DNA of 5,618 nucleotides from Candidatus Saccharimonadota bacterium (GCA_018061705.1 JAGOTO010000032.1:1-5618), one strand, 5' to 3'. Shown: positions 1-5,106, counted from the first letter of the stretch. Program-made: numbers and translations. Notes: generated by a model from the sequence alone, not told the origin.

Positions 1-171
1 TCCTTGTACGCACACAATTTCAGGTTCTATTTCACTCCCCTTCCGGGGTTCTTTTAACCTTTCCCTCACGGTACTTGTTCTCTATCGATCATGTAATATA
101 TTTAGCCTTGGAGGGTGGACCCCCCAGATTCAGTCAGGGTTTCACGTGTCCCGACTTACTCGACAACCGAA

Positions 172-216
172 TTTACTCTAAGCTTATGAAATAAATTTCG
201 TAAGCTTCACAGTAAA
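172..216 (-). other. Second 23S expansion hairpin
   Basis: A long imperfect hairpin lies between the conserved GCCCGGTAC and GTCGGGACACGTG elements. Arms 180-192 and 195-207 form 13 pairs with one mismatch around a 2-nt centre, and 172-177 (TTTACT) pairs with 211-216 (AGTAAA) outside them. The whole interval between the conserved elements is about 60 nt longer than in E. coli as recalled. It reads as an elongated rRNA helix. Confidence 0.65.
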
Positions 217-406
217 CTCTTTGCAAATATAAGGTTGATGAAACTTGGCGTACCGGGCTATCACCGTCTATGGCGCAGCTTTCCAACTGCTTCTGCTCGC
301 CTCATCAATTTCTGACCTTATGCTAGACACTGGTAGATCTAGCTGCCTCGTGTGGACTCCCGCAAAGCGGACTCCCACACAAGGATGTTTGCAATGTCAC
401 AACCCC

Positions 407-547
407 GTATTTACATTCGTCTACCAACTTATTAGATATAAGACAAAACCTACTGTCTCGTCCCGGACCGACCTGAGCATTTTCTGCTCGATCCACCTAT
501 TCCCATCCGCGGGACCATAAGTTTTATCCTATACCTAAAGCAAATAA
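407..547 (-). other. Expansion segment in 23S rRNA domain I
   Basis: Between the conserved AAACC (minus strand, 552-548) and the partner GGGGTT (406-401) lie about 141 nt, where B. subtilis, as recalled, has a short hairpin of fewer than 20 nt and E. coli has even less. The insert folds as nested stems: 521-528 with 442-449 (8 bp, one G-U), 510-515 with 460-465 (GTCCCG/CGGGAC), and a terminal hairpin 475-479/485-489 (GAGCA, five-base loop, TGCTC). The nested pairing suggests an rRNA arm rather than inserted coding DNA. No open frame of note and no group I or group II intron hallmarks are visible. Confidence 0.7.
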
Positions 548-829
548 GGTTTGGGCTGTTCCGGATTCGCTCGCCACTACTACCGGAATCGTTGTTTACT
601 TTCTCTTCCTCGCCCTACTAAGATGTTTCAGTTCAGGCGGTTACCTACGCACTATCCTATATATTCAGATAGCGGTGATTGGACATTACTCCAACCGGGT
701 TTCCCCATTCGGACATCTCCGGATCAAAACATATTAGGCTGTTCCCCGGAGCTTTTCGCAGCTCATCACGTCCTTCTTCGGTATTACATGTCAAGGCATC
801 CTTTGTGCGCGCTTGAGTAACTTTTTACG

Positions 830-853
830 ATAGATGAAACGAATCTCATCTAT
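830..853 (-). repeat. Hairpin next to the mature 23S 5' end
   Basis: ATAGATGA (minus strand, 853-846) pairs perfectly with TCATCTAT (837-830) around an 8-nt loop. It lies four bases upstream of the inferred 23S start, so it may mark or block a processing site. Confidence 0.5.
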
Positions 854-972
854 TTGTGCATTGACTGGTTATTGGTATGTGCTTGGTGATTGCCAACATC
901 AACCTTCCCGTAGCATCCTACTTCGATGATTGATAAAAGCTCCAAGCGTTCCAATAGCCGTTTGTCTTGTAA

Positions 973-1000
973 TCGTATGTGCCGAAAAAAACACATACGA
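973..1000 (-). repeat. 9-bp hairpin in the 23S leader
   Basis: TCGTATGTG (minus strand, 1000-992) pairs with CACATACGA (981-973), enclosing the T-rich loop at 991-982. The T-run is inside the loop rather than after the stem, so it is not a terminator. It is probably a leader structure or a processing or binding site. Confidence 0.5.
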
Positions 1001-1165
1001 ATTGCTTTCGTCCTCCATAGTTTCTGTCAATGACTAGATCAATCAAACGACCAATCAATCACTCTTGAAACGACAGAGGATCATAATTTTGTTCGCTTTA
1101 ACTCCTGAAAGATTAACTCCCAGGCGATGTCGAGCGAACAATTCTCTTCTCTAACTTATTTAACT

Positions 1166-1177
1166 TGTTAAATTGCG
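1166..1177 (-). promoter_or_regulatory. boxA-like antitermination motif (tentative)
   Basis: The minus strand reads CGCAATTTAACA, matching the E. coli rRNA boxA consensus TGCTCTTTAACA at 9 of 12 positions as recalled. It lies in the 23S leader, where an independently transcribed rRNA gene would need antitermination. It overlaps the palindrome ATTTAACAAGTTAAAT (1158-1173), which could be the real reason for the match. Confidence 0.25.
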
Positions 1178-1230
1178 ACTCAAAGACAACTGCATCGTTC
1201 TTCCGTTTGTGAAGAAAATGTTATTTCAGA

Positions 1231-1315
1231 GCTTGAGTTTAAGCTTAAAGCTTGGCGGTTTAGCCCGTTATAGCCCTCAGCACACAGTGCAAAGCCTCAA
1301 CGTCTAAACTCAAGC
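1231..1315 (-). repeat. 11-bp stem at the start of the 23S leader
   Basis: GCTTGAGTTTA (minus strand, 1315-1305) is perfectly complementary to TAAACTCAAGC (1241-1231), enclosing 63 nt with smaller internal hairpins such as GCAC-TGT-GTGC. The stem begins about three bases after the predicted transcription start, so the transcript would start as a closed structured 5' end. Confidence 0.6.
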
Positions 1316-1318
1316 GTT

Positions 1319-1456
1319 CCATTCATATTACTCCTTTTTACAGGGGTAGTCAATCCCTTCCCGTAGTCATTTTTTCAACACTCCGGCCCCTGGAAAATAC
1401 CCAAAATTTTGTAACAAATATCACATTTGTGCCGGCCACGGCTTCCTGATACTTGT
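1319..1456 (-). other. Gap between the DUF3152 gene and the 23S leader
   Basis: Apart from the 23S promoter, this gap holds a small perfect hairpin (1414-1419/1425-1430, ACAAAT-GTGAT-ATTTGT on the minus strand) shortly after the stop codon. There is no clean U-tract directly behind it, so a terminator for the upstream gene is possible but not supported. Read-through from the protein gene into 23S cannot be excluded. Confidence 0.4.
1325..1353 (-). promoter_or_regulatory. Promoter for 23S rRNA
   Basis: The minus strand has TTGACT (1353-1348), a 17-bp spacer, and TAATAT (1330-1325). Five of six bases match the housekeeping-sigma consensus in each hexamer, at optimal spacing. The predicted start is near 1318, and nothing but the leader and 23S lies downstream. 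It is the best promoter on the minus strand of this window. Confidence 0.75.
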
Positions 1457-2977
1457 CTACCGGCGTGCCCGCGCTATCTCATCTGCTAACGGCCATGGGT
1501 TAGGTGTACAGCCCTGCAAACTAATCGATTGCTGTTGCATCACCGGCGCAAACAGGCCGGGACCGCTACAGTATCCATGTCCAAATCCGAGCCAGTGTCC
1601 GGTCTCATGATTCACAACCATATGCTGATAGTCTCTGAGGCTTCCTCCAGAAGCATTCCAGCTCGATGTTGCTGTGCGCCATCGCTCATCGTTGATAATT
1701 ACATAACGGCCGACCCGACAGCTATACTCGGCAGAGCATACAGATGAAAATGCAGCGACCCGCGCAGGCTCAGCCAGCACTACCGTAAAGCTTCCCCCAT
1801 TCGAGACCTCGCCAAAACGCAAGCCTGCTGAGCTCCAGCCAGATGCATGCCCCAATGTCTCGCCTACGTGAGCTTTAAACTCACCGATATCCGAGAGTAC
1901 GCTCCCCCAAGTTTCGATACTGTACGTATATGATGCCCTGATCAACGTGTCATTGATCGACTGTTGTAATTTGACATGCTCCTGGATCTCATAGCTTAGC
2001 TTACCCCTGTAGTCGACACCTGACTTTATGGATGCTATCAACTCATGCGCTACAACGTTTGAATTATTTGGGCGATATCCATTAATCCCTAGTTGGGTAA
2101 TGCGTGCTTGCCGACCACTTTGATAAACTGTCGTGATCTCGTTTGTTGGAGCTCTCGTCTGGTCTCGAACGATCTCGTTTACGTAGTTCTCAACTGTGCC
2201 CTCTCGAACCACCAGGCGGGGGCCTTGTTTGTCCTTCGACACCGCAAGCCATGTGCCGATATCAAACGGACGAGCAGTATACAATTTATCCCGAGCAATG
2301 ACTTCATAGCTATTATCCAGATATGCCTCAACGGCTGGACGTATGTGCATGATATCCTCGTCATTGACTGCAGGTTCTAAAACACGTGCCTGCAGTGTTA
2401 GTGTCAGCTTTGATTGATCGCTCAAGATCGTAGACGTCAATTTGCTCGCGATCTCTGAGTCTCGAATGCCATAGCCCTTAACGGAGTGTTCCAGCACAAA
2501 TTGATCGTTTTCTATCCTAAATTTTGCGTCTAAGGGAGCAACGAAAGCCGCCAAGCGAAAAGGCTCAAGTGCAGACGCAAGCACTCTGTTATCCACCAAG
2601 ACCGGCACCGCCCTGCTGCGTGGCAAAAAGTCGCTTTTCGTTAAAATTTTGCGGTATGGAGACCCTACATCGTCAAACAGAATGCCCTCATCAACTGCCA
2701 TACCTAGGTCCTTTGCCACAAACACCTTCTTTTGATCAGCAAACACTATCATTACTCTTGTACGCTCCAGCTTACGGTTGATCGCGTCGGCTGCCTGCTG
2801 AGGTGTCATGCCACCGACCGATACCGAACCGTACCCCATAAATGGGGCGTACCTCAAGGTCTTTTCGGAACGGAGGCCAAAAAAAATTACCGCGAATACC
2901 ACGAGAATGCCTATTGCAGCAAAAATATTCCGATAAATATTGACGCGGTACTTTGGCGGTACTTTCATAACCGACAC
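1457..2977 (-). CDS. Membrane-anchored VanW-like/DUF3152 protein with a zincin motif
   Basis: The 506-residue protein has a short basic N-terminus and one hydrophobic segment (about 18-35), so it is probably anchored in the membrane with the bulk outside. The SVSVGGMTPQQAADAI stretch (51-66) and the NSYEVIARDKLYTARPFDIGTWL region (about 222-244) resemble the peptidoglycan-binding-like (PG_binding_4) repeats of YoaR/VanW proteins. From about 349 to the end it matches DUF3152. It carries HETGHWLGFGH (457-467), the HExxHxxGxxH metzincin-type zinc signature, then APVM with a candidate Met-turn at M480. Cysteines C414/C420 and C470/C490 could form disulphides outside the cell. A surface metalloprotease is inferred; substrate unknown. 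GTG at 2977 has GAGGAG ten bases upstream, while ATG at 2968 has GAGGTG six bases upstream, so either start is possible. No clear promoter is visible. It lies 112 bp after tRNA-Ile and may share its transcript. Confidence 0.85.
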   Translation of the reverse strand: MSVMKVPPKYRVNIYRNIFAAIGILVVFAVIFFGLRSEKTLRYAPFMGYGSVSVGGMTPQQAADAINRKLERTRVMIVFADQKKVFVAKDLGMAVDEGILFDDVGSPYRKILTKSDFLPRSRAVPVLVDNRVLASALEPFRLAAFVAPLDAKFRIENDQFVLEHSVKGYGIRDSEIASKLTSTILSDQSKLTLTLQARVLEPAVNDEDIMHIRPAVEAYLDNSYEVIARDKLYTARPFDIGTWLAVSKDKQGPRLVVREGTVENYVNEIVRDQTRAPTNEITTVYQSGRQARITQLGINGYRPNNSNVVAHELIASIKSGVDYRGKLSYEIQEHVKLQQSINDTLIRASYTYSIETWGSVLSDIGEFKAHVGETLGHASGWSSAGLRFGEVSNGGSFTVVLAEPARVAAFSSVCSAEYSCRVGRYVIINDERWRTATSSWNASGGSLRDYQHMVVNHETGHWLGFGHGYCSGPGLFAPVMQQQSISLQGCTPNPWPLADEIARARR

Positions 2978-3076
2978 CTCGATCTATCTCCTCGACTACG
3001 ACATGTTCCGCTCACAACAACTGATAAACTCTGTGTAGCGGCTCCCCGTTGATTCCGGGCGAAGATCGTTCACTCA

Positions 3077-3183
3077 ATCGAGCTCTAACTGGTGGGCGAT
3101 GAGGGACTCGAACCTCCGACCTCGTCATTATCAGTGACGCGCTCTAACCAGCTGAGCTAATCGCCCACAAGTTAGTTCTCGAT
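3077..3183 (-). repeat. Inverted repeat bracketing tRNA-Ile
   Basis: On the minus strand, the bases before the tRNA (ATCGAG at 3183-3178 and CTAACT at 3175-3170) are complementary to those at and after the CCA end (AGTTAG at 3090-3085 and CTCGAT at 3082-3077), with a 2x2 internal mismatch between the two blocks. The resulting 12-bp stem would hold the tRNA in one long hairpin. It resembles the processing stems that flank rRNAs. Confidence 0.6.
3090..3166 (-). tRNA. tRNA-Ile (GAT)
   Basis: The minus strand gives a full cloverleaf of 77 nt with an encoded CCA. The acceptor stem is GGGCGAT/ATCGCCC, the D arm is GCTCAGCTGGTTAGAGC, and the anticodon stem is CGTCA/TGACG with loop CTGATAA (anticodon GAT). 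The T arm is GGAGG-TTCGAGT-CCCTC and the discriminator base is A. This is a typical spacer tRNA of bacterial rRNA operons. It lies 174 bp after tRNA-Ala and has no convincing promoter of its own, so co-transcription from the tRNA-Ala promoter is likely. A flanking inverted repeat brackets the gene. Confidence 0.97.
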
Positions 3184-3307
3184 CAAATTGTTAATATCTC
3201 GATTGCTCTAAACTCCATCCGATACGATGGTCCATATTGAACCGTGTTCGTCATCTATGGTGGAGACGCTGCGCGGTAAGCACTGCGCCCCCATAATGTT
3301 GTGTGCT

Positions 3308-3332
3308 CGAGAAAAACTGATAGTTTGTCTCG
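3308..3332 (-). repeat. Hairpin just downstream of tRNA-Ala
   Basis: On the minus strand, CGAGA-C-AAACT-ATC-AGTTT-T-TCTCG is a 10-bp stem with one mismatch and a 3-nt loop, starting eight bases after the tRNA-Ala CCA. There is no U-tract after it, so it is more likely a processing element or weak attenuator than a terminator. It may decide how much transcription reaches tRNA-Ile. Confidence 0.5.
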
Positions 3333-3340
3333 TTTCACCT

Positions 3341-3417
3341 TGGTGGAGTGACGGGGACTCGAACCCCGGACCCCCTGCTTGCAAAGCAGGTGCTCTAGCC
3401 AACTGAGCTATCACCCC
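3341..3417 (-). tRNA. tRNA-Ala (TGC)
   Basis: The minus strand gives a 77-nt cloverleaf with an encoded CCA. The acceptor stem is GGGGTGA/TCACTCC and includes the G3-U70 wobble that is the main alanine identity element. The D arm is GCTCAGTTGGCTAGAGC, the anticodon stem is CCTGC/GCAGG with loop TTTGCAA (anticodon TGC), and the T arm is CGGGG-TTCGAGT-CCCCG. It precedes tRNA-Ile in the direction of transcription, the reverse of the Ile-Ala order in E. coli spacers. It is driven by a promoter immediately upstream. Confidence 0.97.
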
Positions 3418-3428
3418 TCGACCGCAGT

Positions 3429-3457
3429 AGTTTACCGGAATATACCCCTAAAAACAA
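3429..3457 (-). promoter_or_regulatory. Promoter of the tRNA-Ala/tRNA-Ile unit
   Basis: The minus strand has TTGTTT (3457-3452), a 17-bp spacer and TAAACT (3434-3429). The predicted start near 3422 is about five bases before the mature tRNA-Ala 5' end, the short leader usual for tRNA genes. The hexamers are moderate matches, but spacing and position support the call. Confidence 0.55.
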
Positions 3458-3604
3458 GGTCTTGTCCCAGCTCACTCACTCAACACCATGTCTTCAGCCT
3501 AAGTTTTGGCCCCGAACTAACTCGCTCAGCTCACAAAACAAATCCAAAAACACTATCTTCGGCACGCCATAGCCCACGAAAAATCACGCTTTGGCGCAAT
3601 TGAT

Positions 3605-3613
3605 TGTTATAAT
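3605..3613 (+). promoter_or_regulatory. Extended -10 promoter of the GNAT gene
   Basis: The plus strand reads TGT-TATAAT, a perfect -10 hexamer (3608-3613) with the TGN extension. No good -35 lies 16-18 bp upstream, as is common for extended -10 promoters. The hexamer ends six bases before the ATG at 3620, so transcription should start at or within a base of that ATG. Confidence 0.6.
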
Positions 3614-3619
3614 CATGGT

Positions 3620-4198
3620 ATGTCTATTGAGATTGGCCCGGCCACAAACGAAGAGATTCCTGAAATCGAAGCAATCCTGGCTCATGGAGTTCGGAGCAAA
3701 ATGTACCGCGGTGATCTCGCATGGGGCGAGACCATTACCAACGAAGATCGGCTACGTGCAACGATCGCCGGAGGCAATATGTATCTGGCATATTCTGGAG
3801 ATGACATTATCGGTGTCTTTATGCTTTTTTGGGACGACCCTGCTCGCTGGGGGCAACAACCTCCTGATTCAGGGTATCTCCATCGACTCGTTGTCGCACC
3901 TGGGCTACGTGGTGATAATGTAGGAGGCCAGATTATTGACCTAATCTGCCACTCACTGGCTGATCAAGGGCGTACATATCTGCGTCTTACCTGTCCGAGC
4001 GGCAACCAGCAACTCCAGAGATACCACCTTGCACATGGCTTCGTAAGGGCTGACAGCAAAGCACGTCCAGCTCGTTCGCCTGATGCACTAGCCTACTTTG
4101 AGCGTCCGGTCATCGAGAAACCTGAAGAGCGTAATGCCAGCGAGTCCAAGCCGACTCTGGCATCCAGACTGCGCAAATCATTCTGGACTAAGCCGTGA
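3620..4198 (+). CDS. GNAT-family N-acetyltransferase
   Basis: The 192-residue protein has the GNAT fold signature. YLHRLVVAPGLRGDNVGG (86-103) is strand beta4 plus the acetyl-CoA pyrophosphate loop. LRLTCPSGNQQLQRYHLAHGF (121-141) is motif B, with the Asn and the aromatic/GF ending common in this family. It probably moves an acetyl group from acetyl-CoA to an amine; the acceptor cannot be read from sequence. In the R/Q-x-x-G-x-G/A loop the first Gly is replaced by Asn (R97-G-D-N100-V-G102). After the fold (from about 164) there is a roughly 28-residue charged tail ending in a basic-aromatic patch (RLRKSFW). The ATG lies six bases after a -10 box, with no room for a ribosome binding site. The gene opposes the rRNA and tRNA genes and ends 3 bp from a converging pseudogene. 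Confidence 0.88.
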   Translation: MSIEIGPATNEEIPEIEAILAHGVRSKMYRGDLAWGETITNEDRLRATIAGGNMYLAYSGDDIIGVFMLFWDDPARWGQQPPDSGYLHRLVVAPGLRGDNVGGQIIDLICHSLADQGRTYLRLTCPSGNQQLQRYHLAHGFVRADSKARPARSPDALAYFERPVIEKPEERNASESKPTLASRLRKSFWTKP

Positions 4199-4201
4199 TG
4201 T

Positions 4202-4838
4202 CTACAGGGCGAGGTGGGATCCTCCTGCCTTCAAGCAACCTGTGGGCTCCATCATTTCCATAGGAGCACGTAGTACTTGCCGAACATAGCCCTCCAGAGA
4301 AGCTACTCCGCAATATTCTATATCAAGTCGCATAGACCGAGCGATATTCTGCTTCGTGCATGATGGTTGCTGATGTCTATATGCTTGACAGGGGCCAATT
4401 TAACCTGGCTTGGCTATCTTAAGGCATCTATTCCATTCATGGCATACGTCTGGTACCGCATCTCGATAATTGACCTTGGCCTGTTTTGTCACAGGTCGCG
4501 GCACCACCAAAGCCATTGCCCCATTCAATACGTTCAGAAACTGAGGAATTTCGTCAAGACCCGCCCTTCTTGGTAGCGCCCCGATTTGTGCTGCTCTGGC
4601 CTCGAATGAGCCAGTAAAACGGCTCTCTGAGAGCCCATTGTTGGATGCGTTTGTGATAGTTTTAACAGGGTTGTTTCTCCAACCCTTCCCCTCCAATTTT
4701 TGCTTCCCTTTTCCGCGGGCGCAGTGTGTGAGAATCCGAAGCAGCAGCTACCGTGACAATTACCCCTAGCGGCGCAGCCGGCAACAGGCATATAGCACCT
4801 CCTACAATATTAAGGTAACACTTCTGGTCACTCAACAA
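4202..4838 (-). pseudogene. Decayed bacterial sugar transferase (PF02397-like)
   Basis: Two frames together spell an undecaprenyl-phosphate sugar-1-phosphate transferase, the membrane enzyme family that starts polysaccharide or glycan assembly. The first frame (from a TTG at 4838 or 4835) gives the N-terminal hydrophobic hairpin, with LNIVGGAICLL then a charged KREAKIGGEG stretch. After a shift near 4665-4690 (one extra base, or two lost), the second frame gives IGALPRRAGLDEIPQFLNVL and ALVVPRP, the conserved LDELPQL...GPRP core with V for the usual G. It then gives KIAKPG, where a TAA (4400-4402) takes the place of the usual Leu/Ile codon. Translation past the stop stays in register: IGPCQAYR, then MRLDIEY and VLRAPMEMM, typical C-terminal elements, up to a TAG at 4202. 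Joined, it would be about 212 residues, a normal family length. Inactive unless there are sequencing errors. Confidence 0.8.
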
Positions 4839-4889
4839 ATACCCTGGTCCTACTTTTTGCGTGCTGATATTGTCGAGTGTACATTTGAT

Positions 4890-4926
4890 AATAAAAGAAG
4901 CCCTCTCGCAAGCTTCGGGCTTCTTT
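4890..4926 (-). terminator. Intrinsic terminator downstream of 16S rRNA
   Basis: On the minus strand, AAAGAAGCCC (4926-4917) pairs perfectly with GGGCTTCTTT (4903-4894) around a 13-nt loop, followed by TATTATC, so the U-rich run is TTTTATTAT. It lies about 180 nt past the 16S 3' end, on the correct strand to stop 16S transcription. The plus-strand version has only three T's after the stem core and would be weaker. Confidence 0.8.
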
Positions 4927-5106
4927 GCAATTTGTGCTCGATTAAAAACTGAATAGTGCAATCAACGTCAGATTCCGTAAGGTCCAAAAACTGAATGTCT
5001 CGTCCTTCCGAAGAAGGAAAACTAAGTTGTCAGTACTGGTTTACAACTTAGCGAGATCGACCTAACTCTGCATTGATTACTCGTTTGCAGGTTAGTTTCT
5101 CCCTAG
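4927..5106 (-). other. 16S 3' trailer with two stable hairpins
   Basis: No gene is seen. On the minus strand, CTAAGTTGT (5051-5043) pairs with ACAACTTAG (5030-5022). Next comes TCCTTC-TTCG-GAAGGA (5018-5003), a stem closed by the very stable C(UUCG)G tetraloop. ATTCAGTTTTT occurs twice (4996-4986 and 4954-4944). The trailer probably contains the 3' half of the 16S precursor stem, but the matching 5' leader is outside the window. Confidence 0.55.

Larger units (their letters stand above)
1..826 (-). rRNA. rrl: 23S rRNA, 5' part (partial, runs off the left edge)
   Basis: Read on the minus strand, this is the 5' domain (domain I) of 23S rRNA. Hallmarks in order are GCGCACAAAGGATGCCTTG near the 5' end, GAAGAAGGACGTG, CCGAATGGGGAAACCC, CTGAAACATCTTAGTA, GTAGTGGCGAGCGAA, GGGACACGTGAAACCCTG, CCTCCAAGGCTAAATA, AGTACCGTGAGGGAAAGG and AGAACCTGAAATTGTGTGCG at the window edge. 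The mature 5' end is placed at about 826 by analogy with the B. subtilis start and may be off by a few bases. The last motif lies near E. coli position 520-540, yet this fragment is 826 nt long, so about 290 nt are extra. Most of the excess falls in two structured expansions, at about 407-547 and about 165-250. The rest of 23S lies beyond position 1. Protein-like frames antisense to this RNA are shadows. Confidence 0.97.
827..1318 (-). promoter_or_regulatory. 23S rRNA leader (about 490 nt, structured, no gene)
   Basis: This stretch lies between the 23S promoter and the mature 23S 5' end and holds no credible gene on either strand. It contains several inverted repeats: an 11-bp perfect stem 1231-1241/1305-1315, a 9-bp stem 1089-1097/1133-1141, a 9-bp stem 973-981/992-1000 with a 10-nt loop, and an 8-bp stem 830-837/846-853 ending four bases before the mature 23S. 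Short direct repeats are also present (TGATTGAT on the minus strand at 1045-1038 and 1061-1054; GGAACGCTTG at 1320-1311 and 952-943). This is what one expects of a precursor leader with processing sites. The usual pre-23S stem cannot be tested because the 3' flank of 23S is outside the window. Confidence 0.6.

Noticed and set aside
407..547. 23S insert as a group I intron or homing endonuclease element
   Set aside because: It is too short, lacks an open frame, shows no intron core motifs and folds as a simple nested arm.
245..820. Two plus-strand open frames of about 90 codons
   Set aside because: They lie antisense to well-conserved 23S rRNA and have no protein-like features.
973..1000. Possible terminator with a T-run
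   Set aside because: The T-run is in the hairpin loop, not after the stem, and the site lies within the 23S leader.
1038..1061. Short repeats (ATCAATCA twice) as a CRISPR-like array
   Set aside because: There are only two 8-bp copies 16 bp apart, far below any CRISPR pattern.
1414..1430. Possible terminator after the DUF3152 gene
   Set aside because: The stem is only 6 AT-rich base pairs and no U-tract follows it directly.
3208..3414. Minus-strand open frame of 68 codons
   Set aside because: Its first part is the translation of tRNA-Ala, and the rest is the intergenic hairpin region.
3591..3923. Plus-strand open frame of 110 codons overlapping the GNAT gene
   Set aside because: It is out of frame with the GNAT protein, which has clear family motifs; this one has none.
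4534..4791. Minus-strand open frame of 85 codons over the sugar transferase remnant
   Set aside because: It is the third frame of the pseudogene. The family motifs lie in the other two minus frames.
4944..4996. Plus-strand AAAAACTGAAT copies resembling the Firmicutes pre-23S boxA-type sequence
   Set aside because: They are on the strand opposite to rRNA transcription, so they cannot act in the rRNA transcript in that sense.
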